Shown here piece by piece: positions 58,439 through 64,000 of a stretch of DNA of 64,000 nt; the first letter of the stretch is position 1, and the number at the start of each line of letters is the position of its first letter. The notes beneath the pieces are model-generated. The model had not been told where the DNA came from and ran no database searches. It saw only the letters and a program-made list of their open reading frames with translations. The translations under genes and the position numbers were made by a program. The stretch is taken from positions 50,638 to 114,637 of the forward strand of contig JAPZUF010000003.1 in the NCBI GenBank assembly GCA_027533395.1. The letters run 5' to 3'. This stretch comes from Cyclobacteriaceae bacterium. Its GTDB lineage: Bacteria > Bacteroidota > Bacteroidia > Cytophagales > Cyclobacteriaceae.

Positions 58439-60328
58439 ATGCGCAGTAGATTTTTGTGGAGTGTTCTTTTTATACTCATTTTTTTTATCTCTTCCTTTTC
58501 ACAATCAACGGAGAAATACCTTTTTCCGATTCAACCAGGCAAAACTGCATCCTTAGCCGGAACAATGGGTGAATTACGGAGCAATCATTTTCACAGTGGT
58601 ATTGACATTCGCACGAACAACCAAGAAGGTTGGCCTGTGCATGCGACAAGCGATGGATACATCAGCAGAATTGCCATGAGTGGCGGTGGGTATGGTAATG
58701 TGTTGTATTTGCAACATACAGATGGTAACATTTCTGTATATGCTCACTTACAGAGATTTCATCCGAGAGTAGCAGCTTACATCAAAAAAGAACAATACAC
58801 AAAAAAGACATTTGAGATTGATTTGGCTGTGCCTGAAAATATATTTGTTTTTAAAAAAGGTGATACTATTGCATATGCCGGCAACACAGGTTCTTCGTCT
58901 GGTCCACATTTACATTTCGACATACGCAATGCCAACAATGAAGCTACTGACCCTTTTACGTATCACTTTCCTGAAGTAATCGATACTTTACCACCTTATA
59001 CAGAAAAAGTAGCCTTGTTAACTTTAAATCATGAAGCAAGAGTAAATGAACGCTTTGGCAGAACAGAATTCTATGCCATTAGAAAAGGAAATGATTATGA
59101 ATTGGCTCAACCTGTTTTGGCTTACGGATGGTTAGGATTAGAACTGGCTGCTAAAGATAAATTAGCTTATAGAAGTCCGTACTTTGGAGGTGTAAACTTT
59201 ATTGAAGTTACAGTAAACGGCAAACCATCTTTTAAACAAGCCATAGATAAAATTAATTTAACAGAAACGCGTGCTATCAACCAATTAATCAGTTTCAGAA
59301 GTCTAAGAGCAGGTAACAACAAATTTTATAAACTATATATTGATGATGGAAACGCTTTACCTTTTTATGCCAAGCAAGAAAATAACGGTAAGCTATATAT
59401 CGAAGCCGGTAAATTATATGATGTTGAAGTAAAACTAAGCGATGTTTTCAATAATATCAGTTATTTGCGATTCAAAATAAAAGGAGTTGAACCATCCACC
59501 AAATTACCTTTGGATTACAGCATGAAAGAAAACTTCCAGGCAGAATACATTCATCATACATTAAAATTTGTTGTAAACAAAAAAAGTACAGGTAATGATA
59601 CCTTATCTGTTTATGCAAAAGGTAAGGAACAAAAGATTACACCAACTTACAGTGGTACTTTCAATAACACATACTTAATCAATTTGAATAAAAATTTTCC
59701 TGACTCATTGGTATGTGGTGCTGTACGCTATGTTACCCGGCTAGCAGATGCTATTCCTCCAACGCTCGACTATACTTTTTATGGAAAAGAAACAGAAATT
59801 CAATTTGAAAAAGCTTCACTTTACGATACTTTGTATTTGCAACACAGCATCGAATCTAAAAAAGACAGCTCCCGAATTTTAGAAGTCGGGAATGCCTTCG
59901 TACCGTTGCATAAAAACATTACCATCACCTGGAAATACCCCAACCTTTTTTGGCAAACCAATACCCATGTGTACAGAATTTCGGGAAATGCGTTAACCTT
60001 TGTTGGTGGCTCTTATACAAATGAACACATCCGTTTTTCAACCAGAGAATTTGGTCGATTTCTGGTTTTAAAAGATACGATTCCTCCAACCATAAAGCTC
60101 ATTAGTTTGCACGCTAAAAATGCCAGGTTTAAAGTAAAAGATGATTTATCCGGAATTGGAAACATTGAAGCAAACATTAACGGACAATGGTTGTTAATGC
60201 ATTTTGATGCCAAAAGCGGAACCATCCAATCTGATTTTCCAAACAGTGGTTTTACTTTAAAAGGAGAATTTGTTTTGGTAGTTACCGACAGAGCTGGCAA
60301 TAAACAAACCTTCAAACAAAAGTTATAA
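58439..60328 (+). CDS. M23 family peptidase (LytM domain) with long C-terminal beta region
   Basis: 629 residues. Signal peptide MRSRFLWSVLFILIFFISSFSQ. LytM domain at ~30-170: SNHFHSGIDIRTN (H52, D56), GYISRIAMSGGGYGNVLYLQHTDGNISVYAHL, GNTGSSSGPHLHFDIRN (H157, H159). All zinc and catalytic positions seem intact, so it probably cleaves peptidoglycan cross-links. The remaining ~450 residues are beta-rich with no recognised domain and could localise it or block the active site. Likely co-transcribed with the peroxiredoxin gene 4 nt downstream. Confidence 0.9.
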   Translation: MRSRFLWSVLFILIFFISSFSQSTEKYLFPIQPGKTASLAGTMGELRSNHFHSGIDIRTNNQEGWPVHATSDGYISRIAMSGGGYGNVLYLQHTDGNISVYAHLQRFHPRVAAYIKKEQYTKKTFEIDLAVPENIFVFKKGDTIAYAGNTGSSSGPHLHFDIRNANNEATDPFTYHFPEVIDTLPPYTEKVALLTLNHEARVNERFGRTEFYAIRKGNDYELAQPVLAYGWLGLELAAKDKLAYRSPYFGGVNFIEVTVNGKPSFKQAIDKINLTETRAINQLISFRSLRAGNNKFYKLYIDDGNALPFYAKQENNGKLYIEAGKLYDVEVKLSDVFNNISYLRFKIKGVEPSTKLPLDYSMKENFQAEYIHHTLKFVVNKKSTGNDTLSVYAKGKEQKITPTYSGTFNNTYLINLNKNFPDSLVCGAVRYVTRLADAIPPTLDYTFYGKETEIQFEKASLYDTLYLQHSIESKKDSSRILEVGNAFVPLHKNITITWKYPNLFWQTNTHVYRISGNALTFVGGSYTNEHIRFSTREFGRFLVLKDTIPPTIKLISLHAKNARFKVKDDLSGIGNIEANINGQWLLMHFDAKSGTIQSDFPNSGFTLKGEFVLVVTDRAGNKQTFKQKL

Positions 60329-60332
60329 CCTT

Positions 60333-60953
60333 ATGAGTCTTCTTAAACCCGGTTTAAAAGCACCAGATTTTTCTGTTGCCGACCATACTGGCAAAGCCAT
60401 TAAACTTAGCGATTTCAAAGGCAAGAAAGTTGTGCTTTACTTCTACCCTAAAGACATGACACCAGGCTGTACAGCCCAGGCTTGCAGCTTACGCGACAAT
60501 TACAAAGACTTAATCGCCAAAGGATTTGTCGTGTTAGGTATTAGTTCTGATGATGTGAAATCGCACCAAAAATTTATTGCCAAAGAAAAATTGCCTTTTA
60601 CCCTTTTAGCTGATACAGAAAGAAAATTGCATGAAGCTTACGGCACTTGGGTAGAAAAATCTATGTATGGAAGAAAATACATGGGCACGGCTCGTGTAAC
60701 ATATGTTATCAATGAAAGTGGAGTTATTGAAGAAGTCATTGAAAAGGTAGATACTAAAAACCACGCTGCTCAAATTCTGAAAACAGAACCCAAAGCTGCA
60801 CCGGCTAAAAAAGAAACTGCGACCAAAACTCCAGAAAAAAAAGCAAGTATAGCAACAGGTAAAAAAGTAGCGAAGAAGAAACCTACAACAAAAAAGCCAG
60901 CAGTAAAAACTGTTAAAAAGAAAACAGTAAAAACTGCTAAAAAGAAAAAATAA
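60333..60953 (+). CDS. Bcp-type thiol peroxidase with a histone-like lysine-rich tail
   Basis: 206 residues. The first ~150 are a normal peroxiredoxin Bcp/PrxQ: PDFSVADHTGKAIKLSDFKGKKVVLYFYPKDMTPGCTAQACSLRDNY with peroxidatic C46 and resolving C51, and VLGISSDDVKSHQKFIAKEKLPFTLLADTE. Residues ~151-206 are almost only Lys, Ala, Thr, Pro and Val (KKVAKKKPTTKKPAVKTVKK pattern), resembling bacterial histone H1-like proteins. The tail is absent from typical Bcp. It could bind DNA and keep a peroxidase near the nucleoid, but that is inference. 4 nt after the M23 gene; terminator follows. Confidence 0.92.
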   Translation: MSLLKPGLKAPDFSVADHTGKAIKLSDFKGKKVVLYFYPKDMTPGCTAQACSLRDNYKDLIAKGFVVLGISSDDVKSHQKFIAKEKLPFTLLADTERKLHEAYGTWVEKSMYGRKYMGTARVTYVINESGVIEEVIEKVDTKNHAAQILKTEPKAAPAKKETATKTPEKKASIATGKKVAKKKPTTKKPAVKTVKKKTVKTAKKKK

Positions 60954-60976
60954 GTTTGATTGTATAAAGATTTAAC

Positions 60977-61007
60977 AGTCTACGGTTTTAATCGTGGACT
61001 TTTTTTA
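60977..61007 (+). terminator. Terminator after the peroxiredoxin gene
   Basis: AGTCTACG (60977-60984) pairs with CGTGGACT (60993-61000; one T-G pair), loop of 8, followed by T7. Confidence 0.8.
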
Positions 61008-61538
61008 TTCCAAATAGTTATCAAAAAATCTAATCTGCTAGTCCTCATGCTTACCACTAAACTTATTCATCATGCTGAAAATCAATAAACAACTTTGTTT
61101 AATAATTTTCTTAATAAAAACATAAATAGGAAATTAGTTTTCCGAATTGAATAAATCAGCATGCTCGCGAAACGCATTAATTCTATCTTTGGTCTGGCCG
61201 GGTATGTGCGGATCGAATTCAGCGTTGAGCGAGCATGCGGGGCCCAGCGGCCCTGGAGCGACAATCGTAAGAATCCTAATTAATAAATTAATCGAATGAA
61301 TAAGGAAATTCTAGTATAGGTATCTTTCCGAACTAACAGAAAATCTAAAAATGATAATCAAACCTAAATAAATAACAGGCATTAAAACTTACCCAAAAAA
61401 ATAGAGACAAAGATTAACCAATTGAGATTTTGAATGAAAAATTTTCTAATTGCTTGTCAAAAGCATTTTTATTCATCCTTCCTCCTCTATGAAAATTTAG
61501 ATTTTTAGGCCATCTTCGCAACCATAAAATCACACAGC
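61008..61538. other. Intergenic region without a convincing gene
   Basis: About 530 bp between the peroxiredoxin terminator and the transketolase gene. It is very AT-rich except for a GC-rich block near 61157-61262 described separately. A 60-codon minus-strand frame (61264-61082) and a second minus-strand frame ending at a TAA near 61139 run through the GC-rich block, but neither has gene-like context. No tRNA, riboswitch or clear promoter is recognised. Confidence 0.5.
61159..61260. repeat. GC-rich imperfect inverted repeat / hairpin element
   Basis: GCATGCTCGC (61159-61168) pairs with GCGAGCATGC (61229-61238). Further inside, AACGC (61171-61175) pairs with GCGTT (61222-61226) and AATTC (61179-61183) with GAATT (61215-61219), giving one long interrupted stem. 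A second short hairpin follows directly: GGGCC (61240-61244) and GGCCC (61249-61253). By hand count, 61201-61260 has 40 G or C of 60, far above the flanks. It could be a REP/MITE-like element, a structured RNA or a foreign insert. Confidence 0.65.
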
Positions 61539-62387
61539 ATGAGCCAAGCCGACATACCTCAATTAAAAAAATTATCAACCCAAATCAGAAGAGACATTGT
61601 GCGCATGGTACATGCCTGTCAATCAGGGCATCCTGGCGGATCTTTGGGTTGTGTGGAGTATTTCGTGGCGCTGTATTTTCATTTTATGAAACATAATCCA
61701 TCTTTCGAAATGGATGCGAAAGGTGAAGATTTATTCTTCTTATCCAACGGGCACATTTCTCCGGTTTGGTATGCTACTTTATCACGTGCCGGTTATTTTC
61801 CTGTTAAAGAATTATCTACTTTTCGTTTTTTGAATACACGCCTGCAAGGGCATCCTGCAACGCACGAACATTTGCCCGGTATTCGTGTAGCATCAGGTTC
61901 ATTAGGACAAGGCTTGAGCGTAGCCATAGGCGCAGCCCAAACAAAAAAATTAAATGCTGATGATAGATTTGTATATGTGTTGATGGGCGATGGCGAACAA
62001 CAAGAAGGACAAATCTGGGAAGCAGCCATGTATGCAGCTCATCATAAAATAGACAACCTGATTGCCACTATTGACTATAACGGACAACAAATTGATGGTT
62101 CGGTAAAGGATGTGATGAATCTGTTCGATTTAAAAGCCAAGTGGGAAGCATTCGGTTGGATTGTAAACGAATTTGAAGGCAATAAAATAGAAGCCGTAAT
62201 CGCTGGAATAGAAAAAGCACAAAGCTTGGCCAAGCAAGGCAAACCCGTTTTGAATTTAATGAAAACAGAAATGGGTTTTGGTGTTGATTACATGATGGGC
62301 TCACACAAATGGCATGGTGTTGCCCCTAACGATGAAGAATTGAAAAAAGCATTAGCACAATTGGAAGAGACTTTGGGAGATTATTAG
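61539..62387 (+). CDS. Transketolase, N-terminal (TPP-binding) subunit
   Basis: 282 residues, the length of the N-terminal half of a split transketolase. TPP-binding core: MVHACQSGHPGGSLGCVEYFVALYFHFMKHNP, LSNGHISPVWYATL, GHPATHEHLPGIRVASGSLGQGLSVAIGAA, and the TPP motif GDGEQQEGQIWEAAMYAAHHKIDNLIATIDYN (~149-180). Its partner, the pyrimidine-binding plus C-terminal half, would normally follow. Here the next gene downstream is an unrelated minus-strand ORFan, so the C-half is either elsewhere or has been separated from it. Start ATG 61539 precedes MSQADIPQLKKLS. Confidence 0.92.
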   Translation: MSQADIPQLKKLSTQIRRDIVRMVHACQSGHPGGSLGCVEYFVALYFHFMKHNPSFEMDAKGEDLFFLSNGHISPVWYATLSRAGYFPVKELSTFRFLNTRLQGHPATHEHLPGIRVASGSLGQGLSVAIGAAQTKKLNADDRFVYVLMGDGEQQEGQIWEAAMYAAHHKIDNLIATIDYNGQQIDGSVKDVMNLFDLKAKWEAFGWIVNEFEGNKIEAVIAGIEKAQSLAKQGKPVLNLMKTEMGFGVDYMMGSHKWHGVAPNDEELKKALAQLEETLGDY

Positions 62388-62403
62388 AAACGTATTTTTA
62401 TAT

Positions 62404-62445
62404 CCCAATCAGGCGCGGAAGTTGATTCCGTGCCCCAAATGTTGA
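62404..62445. repeat. Intergenic repeat, copy 1 (short, diverged)
   Basis: CCC-AATC at 62404-62410 and GAAGTTGATTCC...AAATGTTGA to 62445 align without gaps to copy 2 (63014-63055). By hand, the 28-base core from GAAGTT differs from copy 2 at about five positions. In this copy GGCGCGGAA/TTCCGTGCC (62412-62434) also forms a 9-bp hairpin with one G-T pair. Confidence 0.55.
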
Positions 62446-62506
62446 TATAATTATAATGTTGATCAGTCTAGTTAAAAATTAGAAATAACTATGGATAACT
62501 AAACTA

Positions 62507-62950
62507 TTATTCTTTGGGATATTTAAGTGTAAAATTAATTTTATCATATTCTTCAAAATCCTCCTTAATCAAGTAAACAATTGCACCTCTATTGGTTTCC
62601 ATTATTTCATCTTTGGACAAATTATTTAACTCTATTGACTCTACATCAAAAAATATATACTTATCCATTCTTGAATCTTCGTCTATCAAATTATCTTTCA
62701 GAATTTCCAAAATTATTACAGAATCGCCCGGTTCTAAAATTCTGGGGGTCTCTATTCTTTCAAGAAGCCAGTCAACATCATTCTCTTTGACAAGAGTATC
62801 ATTGCTATCAAATGTAACAATTGAAATATATCTAAAATTTTTACTTGAGTTATTCTTGATGTAAACTGCTTTAGATTCAAAATCCTCAGGACATCCAGAA
62901 AACATTAATCCAAATAAAGCTATGAGGAATAATTTGCAGATCTTTTTCAT
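62507..62950 (-). CDS. ORFan lipoprotein
   Basis: 147 residues with a lipoprotein signal (MKKICKLFLIALFGLMFSGC, Cys20). The mature part is Asp/Glu/Asn/Ile-rich with alternating strands (KAVYIKNNSSKNFRYISIVTFDSNDT; AIVYLIKEDFEEYDKINFTLKYPKE) and no family I recognise. It lies on the opposite strand after the transketolase half and between repeat copies 1 and 2, so it looks like one unit of a variable region. A secreted or envelope role is all that the signal peptide supports. Confidence 0.65.
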   Translation of the reverse strand: MKKICKLFLIALFGLMFSGCPEDFESKAVYIKNNSSKNFRYISIVTFDSNDTLVKENDVDWLLERIETPRILEPGDSVIILEILKDNLIDEDSRMDKYIFFDVESIELNNLSKDEIMETNRGAIVYLIKEDFEEYDKINFTLKYPKE

Positions 62951-63013
62951 AGCTAAGGATTTGAATTATAAATATAAAATTAAGATACCTTCTGCGGGAT
63001 TTGTATAAAAATT

Positions 63014-63123
63014 CCCCATCTATCACTGAAGTTAACTCCCTGCCTCAAATGCTGAACTCCTTGTTTTGCTTTTAACATACACATACATTAAGTTGTTGGA
63101 AAAGATGAACAGCACAAAATCCA
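63014..63123. repeat. Intergenic repeat, copy 2
   Basis: From CCCCATC (63014) through GAAGTTAACTCCCTGCC, AAATGCTGAACTCC and TTTTAACATACA to the region near 63120. It aligns to copy 3, 655 bp away, over about 100 bases with scattered mismatches. A 7-bp inverted repeat TGTTGGA/TCCAACA lies at its right end. Confidence 0.65.
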
Positions 63124-63177
63124 ACACAAAAGATCTGAGCAATTTCGGTATAAATGTCATTACCTAAAAGCGTTCGC

Positions 63178-63642
63178 CTATTTCTGTAAAACTTTAACTT
63201 GGTTACATAAGCTATCACCAATAATAAACTTATGTAGTATTCTTCTTGAATTATTGAAATTATAAATAAACAAAGTATCTGAATTGCTTTTCTTAACTAG
63301 TGAATCCCCATTTAAAAGTAATTTTTCTTCATAAATTATGTTTTCTTGATTGTTTAATTTAGCCAAATAAATTGAAATATTTCTTTCTTGAGTAAGGACA
63401 ATAAAATATGGCGAGCCATTGCACCGGATATGTTTTGGACAATATTTTTCTGCAATTTTTGCATTTAATGAGTCTTCTAATTTTAGTGTAGGAAATCGAA
63501 GTTTTGTCTCTTTGATTGATGAATCAGATTGAAAATAATATGTTAAGAACAATATAGCTGAAATGATTAAAGCCATACCGTGAGGTATAAAATCAAGCCA
63601 TTTATATGCTATAATGGATTCTCCTTTATTTAATTTCTTCAT
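63178..63642 (-). CDS. ORFan single-pass membrane protein
   Basis: 154 residues. An N-terminal basic stretch, one hydrophobic segment (~20-40; PHGMALIISAILFLTYYF), then an extracytoplasmic, Lys/Asn/Ile-rich domain with two Cys (CPKHIRC). No family is recognised. It lies between repeat copies 2 and 3 on the minus strand, as the ORFan at 62507 lies between copies 1 and 2, and is very AT-rich. Confidence 0.55.
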   Translation of the reverse strand: MKKLNKGESIIAYKWLDFIPHGMALIISAILFLTYYFQSDSSIKETKLRFPTLKLEDSLNAKIAEKYCPKHIRCNGSPYFIVLTQERNISIYLAKLNNQENIIYEEKLLLNGDSLVKKSNSDTLFIYNFNNSRRILHKFIIGDSLCNQVKVLQK

Positions 63643-63664
63643 AATTAATTATTTTGCCATAGGC

Positions 63665-63779
63665 TCCAAACCAGCTGGAACTGAAGCTAATTGCCTGCTT
63701 TGAATGCTGAACTCTTTAGTTTTACTTTTAACATACAAACTCAATCAGTAATTGGTACTGATGAAATGCCTACAACATT
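63665..63779. repeat. Intergenic repeat, copy 3
   Basis: Core GAAGCTAATTGCCTGC, AATGCTGAACTCT and CTTTTAACATACA, then the same series AGT...TTGG...GATGAA...ACAA as copy 2. It differs from copy 2 at about 6 of the 28 core bases by hand count. It stands about 22 bp upstream of the 63642 start on the minus strand. Confidence 0.65.
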
Positions 63780-63938
63780 CTTGCTAGTGGAGATAAATAG
63801 AAAAAAATTGTAAGAGGTTATTAACCTTTTATACAAAAGCTAAATTTGATTATATTTTTAACTGCTAGTCCGCAAAGATACCTAAACGTGACATAAGCTG
63901 TCTGGGTGTATTACGATCTTGAATAAAAATTAAGATCT
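63780..63938. other. Leader of the transposase gene, probable left end of an insertion sequence
   Basis: AT-rich stretch between repeat copy 3 and the transposase ATG at 63939. It should contain the left inverted repeat of the element, but without the right end the boundary cannot be set. No gene seen. Confidence 0.35.
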
Positions 63939-64000
63939 ATGAACTTACTTAGCTTCATTAAAGAATTTCCTACTGAGGACTCATGCAGAAATCATTTTAG
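63939..64000 (+). CDS. IS1595-family (ISXO2-like) transposase, start only (3' end outside the window)
   Basis: ATG at 63939 opens a frame to the window end, giving 20 residues that include LLSFIKEFPTEDSCRNHF. This F-P-x-E-x-S-C-x-x-H-F pattern is typical of the beginning of IS1595-type transposases, where it is followed by a zinc ribbon and the ISXO2-like DDE domain. Only this short piece is visible, so the family call rests on the motif alone, and whether the gene is intact is unknown. Confidence 0.6.
   Translation, partial: MNLLSFIKEFPTEDSCRNHF

Noticed and set aside
61082..61264. Minus-strand 60-codon frame over the GC-rich island, and a second frame in the same block
   Set aside because: The open state is explained by the palindromic GC-rich sequence. 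Neither frame has a promoter, and the second has no ATG. Treated as a hairpin element instead.
62404..63779. Integron attC array
   Set aside because: The repeats do not show the paired RYYYAAC and GTTRRRY core sites in the required order, and no integrase is in the window. Kept only as cassette-like.
61034..63872. Shared 10-mer CTGCTAGTCC near 61036 and 63862
   Set aside because: No extension of identity on either side, so it is not taken as an IS end or repeat copy.
1..64000. CRISPR array, rRNA operon or prophage
   Set aside because: No short direct repeats with regular spacers, no rRNA-like segments and no phage structural genes were seen.

Overview
The window is a 64-kb AT-rich piece of a Bacteroidota chromosome, most likely from a gliding/T9SS-bearing lineage such as the Cytophagales (the order is an inference). 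Evidence for the phylum: SusC/SusD pair, type A and type B T9SS sorting domains, DUF1573 protein, YfiR plus kinase-less HAMP-GAF sensor, a split transketolase, and two promoters matching the Bacteroidota consensus TTG-N19-TAnnTTTG (in front of tRNA-Glu and of a small basic protein gene).

Layout. 1-11.07 kb: a tight four-gene operon (WD40 protein cut by the left edge, TPR/beta-barrel protein, beta-propeller lipoprotein, about 2,400-residue T9SS surface protein) ending in a strong terminator. 11.1-25.2 kb: mostly core genes: tRNA-Glu, xth, hisS-hutH-(type B T9SS protein)-ybaB-glycosyltransferase in an overlapping operon, PspC, an OmpA/TPR lipoprotein, pdhB, a Rieske oxygenase, a DUF1573 protein and trpS. 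25.2-48.0 kb: a starch/maltodextrin locus. On the minus strand lie a T9SS-secreted GH13 enzyme, beta-phosphoglucomutase and GH65 maltose phosphorylase; on the plus strand a SusE/F-like lipoprotein, SusC, SusD, a LacI regulator, GH31, a SusG-like GH13 lipoprotein, a sugar MFS transporter, a CBM48-like esterase, a TPR-type lipoprotein and a lipoprotein MsrA. 48.2-61.0 kb: HAMP-GAF sensor and YfiR, lipoprotein MsrB, lhgO, ridA, a FucP-type transporter, DnaQ-like exonuclease, M48 protease, a secreted GH13 cyclomaltodextrinase-like enzyme, FAH hydrolase, M23 peptidase and a peroxiredoxin with a histone-like tail. 61.0-64.0 kb: an accessory region with a GC-rich hairpin island, an orphan transketolase N-half, two ORFan genes separated by diverged copies of one intergenic element, and the first codons of an IS1595-type transposase.

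How it works together. Extracellular starch would be cut by the T9SS amylase and the surface GH13 lipoprotein, bound by the SusE/F-like protein and SusD, imported by SusC, trimmed in the periplasm by the 55.9-kb GH13, and taken into the cytoplasm by the MFS carrier. There GH65 phosphorolysis plus beta-phosphoglucomutase would give glucose-6-phosphate without spending ATP on that half, while GH31 hydrolyses the rest. Control is probably by the LacI protein: related sites of the type GCAAACG(T) with a central CG lie in the divergent SusE/F-amylase region, in front of the phosphoglucomutase gene and in front of GH31.

The least explained parts are the right-end repeat/ORFan/IS region with the GC-rich hairpin island, and the surface-protein operon at the left end.
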